64,000 nt of DNA from Enoplolaimus lenunculus (GCA_030248215.1 JASANG010000984.1:1-64000), one strand, 5' to 3'; counted from the stretch's first letter, positions 47,306 to 60,204 are shown. Program-made: numbers and translations. Notes: generated by a model not told the origin, from the sequence alone.

Positions 47306-50300
47306 TGACACCACCCAACGCGAAGTAATAAGTGCATATACTGTTTGCATCAAAATGTAGCTTAACAAAACTGTTGAATTACGCGTACATATTTAATATT
47401 CGGCTACAGCAGGTTGAGAGTTTTAAAATCGTAGTTTCAAGCTTCACAAATTTCTCAGACTCAACCAGTTTCAATCGTAGTATCGGTCAGAACTACTCCA
47501 AGACTGTTATCCATACACGGTCTCATATTGGCATAAATGTCCACAAAATGTGTATCACAGGCGTTTTCAACTTTACTAATATACACATAGCTAACTTTAC
47601 GAAAAACTTAAAAGTCTTAAAACATTAATAACTGCGAGCGCAGTGCGCATTCTTTGCTGCTAGTAACTTTTCGGCTATTGTACGCTTAACACCCCGCTAA
47701 GCCTAATAAGCTTAACCCTTTTGAACTATAAGCCTAAGCCTAAGTTACGTCGATCAAAGTTTGAATTGAAATGTTTGAAACGTTTTTGAAGAACTGTACA
47801 AGAGCAGAGCCGGTCGCCTTTTCTTATTGGTGTAACAGAGTGTCTCTTAATACTGTTGAACTCAATGTGTGAAACTTGCAATACTTACATTCTAATTGAT
47901 GTTGTTGTTGTTGTTATTGTTACATACCTATTATTTTCAATTAGATTGTGTTCTTTATTCGACGCCATTTCAATACGTGTTTTGTTTGTTTAAAGTGATT
48001 TGTTCGTTTGCCTAACCAGTAGTCGTAAAAATACCAGGTATCCAAAAAAGCACTAAAATTTGGCAAAAACCCGGCAAGGATGCATGGTCCCGACCCAAAA
48101 ACCGAGACCGAGATTTTTTGGTCTCGATCTTCGGTCAATATTTGACCGTTACCGAAAATAAAAATAAAACTATTTTTTTTCTAACAAATGTTTCGAATGT
48201 TGCTCTGTACATCTGTGTTTGTTCCATCATAGTAAGTTGATGGATCTACACAGAATTGTCAATTAGTTTATAATATTAAACTAAAAACCACTGTATAATT
48301 TTATTTTTAACAATAACAAAGACTGGCAGTAATCCGTTTTTGTGAACATTGAGCAGGAAACGGGAGCTTAGTGTTTCCTATGGTTACGGTTTGAAACCTA
48401 CCGCGACCCAGGCAAAGACACCGAAACGAGCCAAATATTGAGACGGAGACCACACATCTCTGAAAACCGGAAGGGCTTTTTGTCGTAAAACCGGAACAGT
48501 AATCGCATTTTTGTTGGAGTTCCGACCAGCACGAGATTACTAGTCGGGAACTGGATTTTTGGTTTCCGGTTTCGGTATTTTTTGAACTTTCCGGTTCCAT
48601 TTCTTGTATTTTATAATTCCGGTTGCACCCTGCCGGTGTCCAGTAAATTAATATCCGGTCACATCCTGTGACAAGTGTACAAGAGTGACGCGGTTACTAA
48701 AATTAGTAACGATCAACCTTAGTCAGAAGTAGTTTAACTTATAAAAACAATACGTACTTAATCTGATTATCAAAGAATGGTTTTTTTACACCATTTGTGT
48801 GATTTTCTGTAGCATATTTCGGCTGAAAAGTTAAGGTTGAAAAAACTATGGTGCTTTCGTATAAAATGTGTCAATGTTCGAATATATTTTTGTGTCAGCT
48901 GTTTAACGTTTGATCTATACAGCGCTAGAAACGCAGTATAGTGTTTTATGAGCCAATTTGTTTTTTGTGTGTGAAAATTGCACGATCACTCACAATTTTT
49001 ATGTTTGTCTTCTTTTTTGTGGAAATTAAGCTTGTGACGCCATGAGGAGAAAATAGAACGAACATCGTGGGGGTGATAAAGCAAGTTAAGTTTCAAATTT
49101 CGGTAGTTTTTCAAGAGAAATGTAGAGTGTTTTCAATCGAAACGTGAAGCTATTTTTGGCTTTCGTATGTTAGATTTGATAATTGATTTAGGACGGTATG
49201 GTAATGGTTCTAAATGGAACGATCCATTGTATTGATTGGATGTATTTTTTGGGGTTTTCGCCACAATTATATAATGAATCGAAAATAAAATAAGTTTCGG
49301 TCTAAGCTTTGAGGTGTAAGAGTAATATGGTAGTATGGACACTGGTGAGTTGACTTCTGCGTTCAGTCATGTTGGGTGTAGTGTCGTTGAGACAGTAAAC
49401 AAGTACCTGATCTTTGCTACTATAATTTTTGGCAGTGAGAGTGAGAATTAAGGCTAAATATTTTTATTATAGATTGTTTGTTTGTAGATTACCGATGCGA
49501 TGAGACTTTAATGTATCTCAATTATTGCAAGATATTCCATATTATATTATACATTATGTTTTGTTTATTTTATTATTATTATTATTGCTTCTCGTCATTG
49601 CGTAATAACAAAATGTGCTGAAATGTGTGCGTTAATATGTTTATAATGGCGTTTTTGATGGTGCGAATTGGAATTACATAAGCCGGATGACTCTACTCTA
49701 AATTCAATACGTGACCGAATGTTTTAAAGTGGGGCTTAGTGGTATTGAAACTTGATGTTTAGGTTTCAGACGGGGGCAGATATTCTCAAATGTATATAGC
49801 AACTATCATCAGTTAGTAATAGGTTTTTTGAACTCACTAGCTTTTGCAGTTGTTTGAACTCAAAATTACTCAACAGCAGCGAGCAAATAATCGTTTGTGA
49901 AAATGAGCTGAGTTTTCAACCTCAGCATTCACTGGTTTGTAAGTTAGAAGATCTGTCAGCAACTGGCGATAGGTGCAACGCGTGTCTGAGAATACGGACC
50001 AGGATTATAAACCTATGCTCTTGTTTCGAAGCTATGTGCGGTTGGCTCTAGAATTACCCGATGTCTGTCGTAATTAACGATTTGAGACATTTTAGTGAGG
50101 TTGTGGAAAGTCCTTGAGCGCTTCCCATTCGGGTGTTTGTATACGTACCTAACTACCTATTAGTGATGGAATAGAAACACATTTATATGAGTAATTTCTA
50201 AACGTGTCTGTGAAAAATGGATTTTCATTATCTACTTTCACTTGTGAATTAAATTTACATTGTCTTTCGTTTATATACTCTAGCGTGTTTGCATGGCAGC

Positions 50301-51150
50301 GACACAAGGCACTGTGTGTGGTGCATATCTGCGAGTTATCTTTGAACAGATTGGTCCAGTAGGTAAATTTAGCTACAGTGGCCCACTTATGGATTTAGGA
50401 CTATTTTATTCATTAAGAGTCGGGTCCATGCCAACTATCAGGGTCTGCCCTTAAGTGTGGCGCTAAGCTTAAGTAAGCGTCGACGCTGAATCAGCTGATC
50501 TCGGAATGGAACGGTCCTTACTTCACGTCCCTCAACAACCGTAGTTAAGGGAGATGTCATCTATTTTTTAAAGGCTGAGCCCATTTTTGTAGTATAGGAG
50601 TATATACCAAAATTACATTTTTATCTTGTCATGATTACAATTACACGGAATTTATTCCTTTGCACCGGCACGTGAACAACAAATTTGGCTGAATAAATTG
50701 GGGTAACTTGGTTTGCAGTTTATGATGCAACGGACAGTTTCATGTCAGTATTTAATACATAAATGGACAGAAATTAATCGTAGTACATTTGATGCAAGAA
50801 GACATATTCAGGCTCTGATACTGGCAGAAATGCGTGGATAATAGCAATCTTTAAAACACACTTTAGTGTTGGATTTGACACAATCCGCCTAAAGCTTAAA
50901 CAGGACTTAGTCGTATCGTAAGCCAAAAAACCTCAATGTTACTCTGGGTGTATGCTCCTGTGTACATGCCGCACAAAGGCCTACCGGCAGATATAACAGG
51001 CAAAATTTGGGCTAATAAAAACTGCTTGGCTTTGTTTCCGATATTATTCATTACAGTTACACTTCTGTTGCCTTAAACTTTTTAAATGCTTCGAGGAATC
51101 GCTCTGAATATCCTCTATCACATACATTCACAGCCTATACTCTGTATTAA

Positions 51151-51606
51151 CACGGTGCAACCAGAGCTGAAAACTACCGTAGCCAGTGGGAGGTGAACAA
51201 AATTTACCGCAGCCGGAGGTTCACACCGGAGGCCCATGTATAGAACAGGGGCGGATCGTTTTCCGGAGGTGGCTATAATAGAGTCAGTTTAAGCTTTAGA
51301 CTAATTTTTTGCTTAGGCTTAGGAATAGGCTCATCCATACGCTAAGGCTTAGGAATATGCTTATAAGGAATATGCTTATACTACTGTTCCGGCCTGGTTC
51401 TATATATGGGCCACAGCGGAGATGAGGCGAAATTTGGTAATCTAAAATGAACTTACAAATTTTAGCAAATATTTTTAAGGCGCTGTTAAATGTTTTTTTT
51501 TGGTTTTACGCTTATCTTTTACGAAATCTCGGCATTTTTCCTCGAAAATGGTACCGAAAGTTAACACGAAACAGACTAAGCGACCAAGGCCACCGCTTGC
51601 ACCCTG
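51151..51606. mobile_element. Element with CGGTGCAACC / TTGCACCCTG ends, split by a TTAGGC element
   Basis: Left end CACGGTGCAACCAGAGCTG and right end GCTTGCACCCTG resemble the 3529-3789 family. Interrupted at 51231-51412. Confidence 0.55.
51231..51412 (-). mobile_element. TTAGGC-core hAT-like element, nested
   Basis: GGCCCATGTATAGAACAGGG to CTATATATGGGCC, flanked by ACACCGGA and ACAGCGGA (7 of 8). Confidence 0.87.
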
Positions 51607-51649
51607 TTCTGTAAAGATGAGAGAACAGTGACACTTTTAGCTGTGCTGT

Positions 51650-54600
51650 TCATGAAATTACACAAGTCATGGACGAATTAGCGGTTTTGATGTGACAAAT
51701 TTGTGGACTGTCCAAAATAAGCAATAATTTGACTGCAGTTTTCTTCAAATATCCGTCTTGCGTTTGCCGTTGGATCCAGTCGCGATGTTGTGCCACTATT
51801 GGTTGATGAACAAGTGCAATCGACTGCATATCTTCGAGAACGCTTGCAATGTGTGATTTTGCACTTATCAGGGTGCAACTTCCGATCATTAGATTAAGGA
51901 TGCGACGTCCTTCGACGGGACTTGACATTGCGATGCATTTCATAACGTTGTCGAGTAGCATCCACATTGCTTCTTGTTCATCACTGTTGCGTAGAATTAC
52001 TTCGTAGTAACCTGTAATTTAAACGCCAGTAATTTATTTTGGAAGGGTATAACCTAGTGTGAAACTGTATTGTCGACCAAGGGAAGCGAGCGAAAAAAAT
52101 TTTTAATGCAATGAAGGTTAGGGTAAAATACAAATTTATTCTCTTTTTGGGTAGGAAAAAGTTTCAGGAGGATTATTTCTCTGTCCTCTTCAAGTGTATA
52201 ACGACCGGTGTCATTTTGGCTACATTTTCAACTCAGGTTGAGTTAAACTAACGGTCTGAAAGTTTCATGGTTTTTGTTCAGTTTTATAAAAAATACTCAA
52301 TTTCTGACGCAAATTTATTAGTCGGCTTGTATCCTTATATAAATTCAGGATTGCGATCGAATATTCCGGTATCGATATGTAGGGTACGTATCATTTTTCC
52401 CCACTCAATTTTGAGTTGATACATCCTACATTGTTTTAAGGACGGAAAGAGCAAGTGAAAATGAATTCGAATTCAGATACGAAAATTGGAATTTGATTCC
52501 GACTAAACTGTGTTTCAGTTGTTTACCCCATATTTGCTCAATTTTTAACCAAAATCTGCTTTGAAACAGTCAAAAAATTACAACTCTCAGTCTACTTTCA
52601 CTGCTCATCAAATCTATGGTTTGAGAAGTTCAACCACAATATCCTGCCAATATTTTTGTTTTCATTTTGCAGTTCACTGGATTCTTTTTTGATTTTCAGT
52701 TAAAATTATAATACTGAATTTGAATAATTCAAAACCTGATTTTTAGATCAAACGATTATATACATTTTGGCCCAACAGGGCCGGAACAGTAGTAAAAGCA
52801 TATTCCTAAGCCTAAGCCTAAGCCCAAGCGTAGGTCTAAGCCTAAGTGTAAGGATGAGCGTATTCCTAAGCCTAAGCCTAAGCGTAAGTATGAGCCTAAT
52901 CCTAAGCCTAAGAAAGTTAGTCTAAAGCGTAAACTTGCTCTATTACAGCCCCGCCGAGCCTACATTTTTATTGCAGCCATAAGATTACTTTTTAGTTTCT
53001 CGGCTTTTTAACACTATCTTTATACGATTATTACATTCATTATGTACTTTATGGGGCGTTTCGTTTGCCTTTCTACTGCAATTTAGTCTTTTATAACCTT
53101 TACCAAGACTAATTTCATGCTTAGGCTTAGGCTTAGGTTTAAAATTATCCAACACTGAGGCTTAGACTTTTAGCTAGCAATATAGTATACTGTTACATGC
53201 CATAATTTACCATCGGCTCGAGCATTGGGAACGAATTTAACTTTTACTCGATGAACCGAGCCCCCACAAGTGTTTTACCTTCGCCTTTACCATACAGTAA
53301 CTCAGGCTTATTTTCAGCAATTGCGTCAAATACAGTCACTAAACTTGGAACGTCAGACGCTTTAATTGAATCTGATAGAAAGTTTACTTCAAGCATATCG
53401 ACGTGATGTTGTCGTAGAACTCGGCTATCATAGCGTGCAACTGCGATTACTAAGCTAAAGTATGTAAAAAATTAATTTTGGTAATTTGGCTACAAATAAA
53501 ATAGTCGTTTCTACGCTGCGAAAAATGGTGAGTCAAATTGACTGTTTCCGAAATTGGCTTTTCCGGACTACACACAAACTGAGTCAAATTTGACTCCGCC
53601 AGAGTCGAATGCGACCCATTGAGCAACTCAGTAAGTTGAAGTTGACTGTGGCATAGTCGGAAAATGTTAATTTGATTCACCATTTTTTGCAGTGTAGTGG
53701 CCGACAACTGTTGTGTAGCACGTATCACCAGCGAGCAATCGGTTTTTAATTAAGCGAACAACGATTGGCTATGAAACCGGAAGTTTTTCAAATCGCACGG
53801 TGGGTCCAAAATGCAGGAACGATGCTAAACTTAGAAACACACCGTCGTTTGTCCAGAGGTTACATTGCATTTGACCAACTGGCAAAAAGTGCTGCATACA
53901 TTTGAGAATACGGCCAGAAATGGCGGAAAAGTATTTAAAAGTTTTATTTTGAACATTTGGGGTTAGTAGCGGAAGTACTCCTCGTGTGAGGGTATGCCTA
54001 ATTTTACAAAGATCCTGTGTTGTTGTAGATTTTGATTTATTTCGATAAATATTTAAAAATTTAGTAGTCTGAGGTGTAATTTATATACTTATTCGTCTAA
54101 AACATTTTAAAAATCACAAATAATTGACACCAAGTGCAGGTTCTGTTCCTTACAATTTAATGAAATGATTGTAGTTTATCTTGAAATATATTATGACCAT
54201 TTCTAAATATACAGTGCTAGTTTGTCATACTTTGTAAAAACTTAAACTTAAATTATAGCTTAACTTAACTTGAATATGAGTTTTAGTAAAACTTAAATGG
54301 CTGGACTGACTAACGAAAAGCTTTAAGTTTAATTTAAACATAGTTATAAGTATAGGACGAGTTTAAGCTGTACTTTATTCTTAGTTTCAGATATTAGCGC
54401 GCCTCTAAAAAACTATGTAATTTCTAATAATCCGTTAAGTTTCAGTTAGTTTAGTTAATCTAGAAAGTTAGTTTAATACTGCTAGATTAGCTTTTAAGCT
54501 TAAATCGAGTTAGTTTAAGTTTTTACACAGATTTAGATCCTGATTATATAATGCAATTAAAACATTTTACTTGTATGTTTCGTATGGAAAATGATTAATG

Positions 54601-56651
54601 CCATATTCGAAAACTTCGTTGAAAACTGCTCCAATTTCAAGTTTTGCAAACGGAAATAAATTTGTCAACACTGTTACTCCGGATGCTGTTGGATGTTTCA
54701 GTTGAAATTCGCCAATCGTTTCCGCATAATCTCCACATTTGCTGCAAAAGTGGGCCAATGTAAAGAACAGGGGCTGAACAGTAATATAAGCGTATCCGTT
54801 AGCCTAAGCCTAAGCCTAAGAATGAGCAAATTCCTAAACCTAAACCTAGGCATAAGCCAAGCAAAAAAATAGTCTAAAGCTAAGCTTACTCTTTTCTGGT
54901 CCACAGAAGAACGTTCCGTTCCTGATGTTTACATGGGCCGAAATGTGTAATAAAAATACGCTAAAATGCAGCTAATCGTTAATTTATTTTCTAGAATTTT
55001 TGCAACTTTAGCGCAAACTGTAATACCGTGTACAGTGGATATACCGTGAGGTACTAAATTGCAAACTGCAAATTGTACATAATGCAATAAAATACTTTAT
55101 AAGCAGTGTTTAACAATTACTACGCGTATGCGCAACACACAAGACGTCAGAAACCCATCGGGTTCGAGCGGTAATCACCTAAAGCTGAGCGGTTATGGAA
55201 ACACCTCACCCCGACAAAAAGCGATTGGAATCCTGTCTCGAGATTAGATATTATGCGAAATAGAAAATTTTCATACGAGAAAAGGCTAAAAATTTAAAAA
55301 TACACACACTTTTCTGTAGCAATTTTCACCTATTATGCTCTCTTGCTGTAAAGTTGCTTTCAAGTTTACCACTAAATACTTAGCTACGACCCTTGACTAC
55401 GAATACGGAAGCGTCATCCTCAGCCAGTTTTAGGGGCATCGCGTTTTTCTAACAGGACAGCAATTCAGTAGGCTAGGACTTTAGACTAATTGTCACACAT
55501 TTAGGCAAATGTTGCAAATTAGTCGCCTGAAAATCAATGGCCAATGTTACTTTGACCGGCGTAACTGTAGATTAAGCGTATCCCTAAGCCTAAGTCTAAG
55601 CCTATGCGTTGCAAAACTGAGTTCTGAAGCCTAAAGCCTAAGTCTAAGCTTAACCCAGGCAACAAATGTATCCTAGAATCTAAACCTACTGTTTTATAGA
55701 CCCACCAGTAATCTGGACGCCCGTTTTAACATGGGCCAAACCAATAAACAAAGCACTTACTGTGGATACTCAACCACCAACGTTTCGAACAGAAGTTCTT
55801 TCGCTTGTTCCGTTACCGGATCAAAATCACATTCACACACCGTTGTTTTCAATCTACATCCGGTTCCGTCACGCTCAACATCCGCTAATCGTTTCGATAT
55901 CAGATTAACATTATCAACGCACGCAAGTAGTAAATCTGACGCCGATTCTCCGTAGCTGTCTGCGTTTGAAATCAGCTGATATACGCTTCTTTCGTGAAGA
56001 TTTAAGCTTTTTAGCTTAAACGAAGTTTGATGTTTGCTTGCGAGATTTTTGCTCAAATTTTGATTTTTCTTTCTTTCAAATTCAACTGGAACTTTCGTGA
56101 GATGTGCTGTCGGTTGTTGTTCGCCGACAACAATTTGAGTCGCTGCCGTTGACAGAATATGTTTAGTTCCGGCGGATGTCACCAGCCGTGTGTTTCCACC
56201 TGTATCCGGTTGCTCAATTGCGATAATTGTAGATGGACGATTTCTGGTTCCGGTTCTTCCAATTGAATGACTCATTGGTCGTCCACGGGTCGATTTTGTG
56301 TCTTCGTTCAAAGTTGAGTTGATTCCGCGCATGGTTGTGTTTTCGTTGATTACGTGTCCATTTTCTATGACATTTCCGATGTTTCTGTTTCCGGTCGAGT
56401 TGATGCCAGATGTTTCGCTACTGGAGTTGCTGTCGCCGCTTTCGCTGTACGTATCGTCGCTGTCACTGTCTGAGCTCGAGGTGTCAGAATCGTTTTCGTC
56501 TAAAAATATACTTAAAAAATTTAAATTTAAAATGTTGTTACTATATATAAAATAATAAATAAATAAATAAAAAAATAAATAAGTAAATATATAAATAAAT
56601 AAAATAAATATTTATTTATTTATTTACTTATTAACCTATTTATTTATTTAC

Positions 56652-56690
<39 letters not shown>

Positions 56691-57469
56691 TTATTTATAT
56701 ATTTATAAAGAATTTTGGTCCCATGTATAGAACAGGGTAGGATCGTTTTCCCGCTGGGTTGTATAATAGAGTTTAAGCTTTAGACTCACTTTTTCCTTAC
56801 GCTTACACTTAGGCTTAGGCTAAGGAATATGATTATACTACTGTTCCGGCCCTGTTCTATACATGGGTCGCATTTTGTATTTTTGACACAATTGTTTTGG
56901 AAAATGACACGTACATCTCAACCGGACACTTGCGTGTCTACAAAACGGTATCGCAGCGTGCAATACAGCAGCATAGGCATCTCTCAACCGGCGACTTTCT
57001 TGATCATTGTAAAACCGCGACGCCACTGCCGTATTTGCCATATGCGTCAAAAATTGAACGGTAATTTTTCGAACGCAAGTTTCAACCACATCTGGTTCAA
57101 TTAAATTTGAACTCGAGTTAAATTGCTCAATTTTTCGATGACTCGACATTAAGAAATGAGCAACTGCGTGCAACAGTGTGGCTCGTTCGTCTGCAGTGAA
57201 CGTGGGTTTAATGAAATGTACGTCCAACTCTGATAGTACGATCCAGTTGTACGGAGTCGGTGTTAGAAGGGCGGTTTTGAATAAGTAGGCTGTGGAATGG
57301 CTACAGCCTCCTGTTTGAAGTGTTGACAACAACAGCGCTACTGCAGTGTGAAATTGTTGTCGTTTGTGTTCCGGTAGGTCTGATTCGCTGAAAATGAAAT
57401 TGCAAAATATATATTATATATATTAAAAATATATATATTTATTGATTTATTTATTTATTTATAAATAAA

Positions 57470-57504
<35 letters not shown>

Positions 57505-60204
57505 TTATTTATTTATTTATTTAATTACAGTACTTAATTTTATTGATAAATGCTAAAGTAATGAAAATCAAGTTTCGAAAGTGCAATAAAGTAAAACTAA
57601 AATTGGTTACTGACGCATGTTAAACTAAGGCTCGTTGGTTAAAAAAATTGCTGAGCAAACAGAATGCTTCGGCCAGCGCATCTAAGCATTTTCAACCTTT
57701 AAAGACGAGGCATCATCTCGCTTGTATTCATAGGACGCATCGATTTGAAAGCTGTGTCAAACCTTCCGGTCACCTCGTTCTGCGAATTGTTCAAAACTCA
57801 ACATTTACTGTGTAACACCAAGGTTGCCCAAACGCCGTACAGTTGAAAATCCTGCCTGCTGCGTCGGTGCTGAACATTGGCATAGCGGTCACTGTTTGAG
57901 CACGGCTTACAAACCGTCAAATCTTACATTGTAAATTCCAGTGAGTAGATTTCAACTCAGACTGAGTTGAATCACTGAGTCTGAGTTAGGACTATCACAA
58001 CTCATAATTCCGAGTTGATATAACTCATTCTGACTTAATTATCCAAATTTTCCGGAATCCAGTCAACTCAGAGTGACAATCAACTCAACTCAAAATGAGT
58101 TAAAGTTTGTTGTTATTAACTCAGAAGTAGCTAAATTTCCATCTGAGTTGATTAATTAACTCATTGCAATTTACAGTGATGTAGGAACGTACTCAATCTC
58201 CGCTAATGGATCGTCTCTATGACACAGAGTATCATAATACTTCCGACTGTCAATTTTGGGTATCCAATTTGTCAACAGCGCGGCGACTTGAAAACATTTT
58301 GTTGACTGTGTATTGATACAACTTTCGAATAAGCTTTTCACTTCCGCAACGCAACTGACACTGTTGCCCAGCTGATACAATGCTGGAAATTCATCGCGGC
58401 GACAGAATTCGCCTGCAGCTGTGTCAATTTCGTCCTGAGTACCGCAAGCTATAATTCGACTTAGTTTGACGCATTCTTGTTGAAGTTGCGTCTCTTTTGT
58501 CCGTCGTGTCGCTTCGGAATCGTCTGGCTGAAACAAAAACGACCATATTCTCGGCCGATGTTAATACTTTAAGGGGCGCCCATGTTTCTGTTGAGTCTAC
58601 AAAACAGTAGGTTTAATAGATTCTAGATTACATTTTTTTGCTTAGGCTTAGGTTTAGGATTACGCTTAGGCTTAGGAATACGCTTAATCTACTGTTTACG
58701 CCACTTAACTTAGCGATAGGTTTTCAAACAAACGAACTTTACGGCGTCTGCCATAACGAAATTTCACACGCGTTGGCCGAGTTTTTTTATTAAACTTTTA
58801 CACCAAAATGTTTTCGCTGTTTTACCTCATTTTCATCTGAAGAATCTTCAAATATTGATTCATCCGATTCTGACGCGCTGTCTTCAATGCGATACTCGAC
58901 AACAGGGATTTCACTTGTTGTTTCTATTGTTGGGTCTAATTCCGTGACACTATCGTCCTAAACCAAACGAATTAATGACATTTTAAAGTGTCGGTATTCT
59001 CAAATGTATGGGCCGATATATTTAAATCAAAGTCGTATAACAGTAGTATATATGCATATTCCTATGCCTAAAGATAAGCCTATACTGTAGTGACACGAAT
59101 AAGAGGGGGACTGATAATTAATTGGCCTTTCCAGAAGGTACCCCCTGTTATTCGGTTACGGACTAGTTTAGTCTAAGGTTGAGCCCTACTTGATGGTAGT
59201 CCCACAAAAAAACGGTCCGCCTATCAGCTACAAGGACTAATGTATGCAATAACAAGGAAAACGCTGGTTACAACGATTCCTCTAAACGGTATGTAATGTT
59301 TATTTTATGACGATGGGTTAAATGCTTGATGGGATTGCATGTGTATTGCTCAGTATTTTTAGGAACCGAGTCAAAAATACAAAACGATTTTCGCGTGTTT
59401 AAAGCTATATTGATACCAAAATAGAATTTTGACGGACAGCGTTTATATATATAGCGCTTTGCAACCAGGGTGTAGCCGGATATCCGTTTCCGGTAAAAAT
59501 CAGTAGTCGTTTCGGCAGAACAACAAAACAACTTTGAAACTTGTATACTTCAATATCCTCCGTTGTCGGTTTCGTTTCCGGTATTTTTTACTATCCGTTT
59601 ATACCCACTACATAAGTCATTTAATCGCTTCTGTGATTGCAGAAAAGCATTTCAAAATGTATACTGTTTGATTCGCCAAAAAACGTTTAAAATAGCAGTA
59701 TACTTAATATGATTTTGTTTCCGTCTCAAGGTTGAATCTAAACCTGCGTTTCAGATCCGTCCACCGTATTTTAAAGACGTAAACTCTTTACGCGATACTA
59801 AAACGTGTGTTTTTCACCAAAATTCCAACGAAAACATTACTTCTCGGCAGAACAACAAAACAACTTTGAAACTTGTATACTTCAATATCCTCCGTTGTCG
59901 GTTTCGTTTCCGGTATTTTTACTATCCGTTTATACCCACTACATAAGTCATTTAAGCGCTTCTGTGATTGCAGAAAAGCATTTCAAAATGTATACTGTTT
60001 GATTCGCCAAAAAACGTTTAAAATAGCAGTATACTTAATATGATTTTGTTTCCGTCTCAAGGTTGAATCTAAACCTGCGTTTCAGATCCGTCCACCGTAT
60101 TTTAAAGACGTAAACTCTTTACGCGATACTAAAACGTGTGTTTTTCACCAAAATTCCAACGAAAACATTACTTCAATTTCCGTCTGGTTCATTTCTGCGT
60201 CCAT
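51650..60204 (-). CDS. Unrecognised 808-residue protein with acidic N-terminus and helical body
   Basis: The exons in transcript order are 60204-60172, 58957-58826, 58527-58175, 57387-56915, 56499-55761, 54741-54571, 53454-53291 and 52011-51650. All eight join at GT/AG with matching phase (2427 nt) and end in TGA, which makes the model convincing although no family was recognised. Residues 12-55 are acidic and serine-rich (for example EDSASESDESIFEDSSDENE). Residues 56-330 look alpha-helical with Cys and His scattered (CVKLSRIIACGTQDEIDTAA). Residues 331-365 form a second Ser/Asp-rich acidic tract, followed by a basic, low-complexity stretch. Residues about 470-808 are again helical and hydrophobic (VTVLTNLFPFAKLEIGAVF; RRILNLMIGSCTLISAKSHI). 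No transmembrane segment or signal peptide is evident. It could be a nuclear scaffold or HEAT-like protein, but that is a guess. The first exon (MDAEMNQTEIE) is the least certain. It is transcribed convergently with the ERM gene. Confidence 0.78.
52769..52962 (+). mobile_element. TTAGGC-core element in intron 7 of the unknown gene
   Basis: GGCCCAACAGGGCCGGAACAG with a long CCTAAG core, ending at CTCTATTACAGCCCCGCC. The right terminus is lost. Confidence 0.8.
53068..53205 (-). mobile_element. TTAGGC-core element, degenerate
   Basis: CTTAGG hexamers between decayed ends, close to the exon at 53291. Confidence 0.5.
53514..53697. mobile_element. Foldback element of the GAGTCAAA type
   Basis: CGCTGCGAAAAATGGTGAG to CCATTTTTTGCAGTG-TA. 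It lies in an intron, 60 bp upstream of the exon at 53454. Confidence 0.83.
54237..54530. mobile_element. TTAAGTTTAG-rich short element
   Basis: Uninterrupted relative of 9045-9672: AACTTAAACTTAAATTATAG, then a CTAGAAAGTTAGTTTAATAC block and a final AGTTTAAGTTTTTACA. Confidence 0.6.
54753..54939 (+). mobile_element. TTAGGC-core hAT-like element next to an acceptor site
   Basis: GGCCAATGTAAAGAACAGGG to GTTTACATGGGCC. It begins 12 bp from the exon at 54741, so its flank forms the pyrimidine-rich tract of that exon's 3' splice site. Confidence 0.88.
55539..55737 (+). mobile_element. TTAGGC-core element, ACCTGGACG subfamily
   Basis: GGCCAATGTTACTTTGACCG to CTGGACGCCCGTTTTAACATGGGCC. It is 24 bp from the splice donor of the exon 56499-55761. 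Confidence 0.83.
56550..56708. repeat. AAAT/ATTT tetranucleotide palindrome
   Basis: (AAAT)n runs directly into (ATTT)n, so the 160 bp can fold into a long hairpin. It lies in an intron of the unknown gene. Confidence 0.88.
56718..56869 (-). mobile_element. TTAGGC-core hAT-like element
   Basis: GTCCCATGTATAGAACAGGG to TCTATACATGGGTC, flanked by GAATTTTG and GCATTTTG. It is 46 bp from the donor of the exon ending 56915. Confidence 0.88.
57405..57530. repeat. Compound microsatellite
   Basis: (AT)n, (ATTT)n, (CT)n and (AT)n in succession just upstream of the exon at 57387. Confidence 0.88.
57928..58178. mobile_element. AACTCA foldback element that reaches into an exon
   Basis: CATTGTAAATTCCAGTGAG to CATTGCAATTTACAGTG. 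The last bases coincide with the end of the coding exon 58527-58175: read on the minus strand, the terminus CACT|GTAAAT gives the final exon bases and the GT donor. Confidence 0.85.
58575..58702 (-). mobile_element. TTAGGC-core element, truncated
   Basis: GCGCCCATGTTTCTGTTGAG with CTTAGG core, ending CTACTGTTTACGCCAC. About 48 bp from the exon at 58527. Confidence 0.75.
59034..59220 (+). mobile_element. TTAGGC-core element split by a mariner-like fragment
   Basis: CAGTAGTATATATGCATATTCC core at left and TAGTCCCACAAAAAAACGG end at right. Between them (about 59084-59166) sits TACTGTAGTGACACGAATAAG, a piece of the mariner-like family. Confidence 0.7.
59512..60174. repeat. Near-identical 332-bp tandem duplication at the start of the unknown gene
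   Basis: Copy 1 is 59512-59843 and copy 2 is 59844-60174. They differ by one T in a T-run and about one substitution in what I compared, so the event is recent. The copy 2 edge covers the splice donor of the first coding exon (60204-60172), so a donor-like GAA|GTAATG exists twice. Confidence 0.93.

Larger units (their letters stand above)
44620..51149. other. ERM-unknown gene intergenic region
   Basis: No convincing exon seen. It holds two E-type short elements and a split foldback (listed), core-only remnants of TTAGGC elements at 45932-45985 and 47695-47748, CCGG/CCGAGACC-rich stretches at 48060-48660, a piggyBac-element-like piece at 49795-50000, and short GTT and ATT microsatellites. Confidence 0.5.

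Noticed and set aside
56298-56555. Plus-strand frame rich in Ser and Leu
   Set aside because: Antisense of the Ser/Asp-rich exon of the unknown gene (56499-55761).
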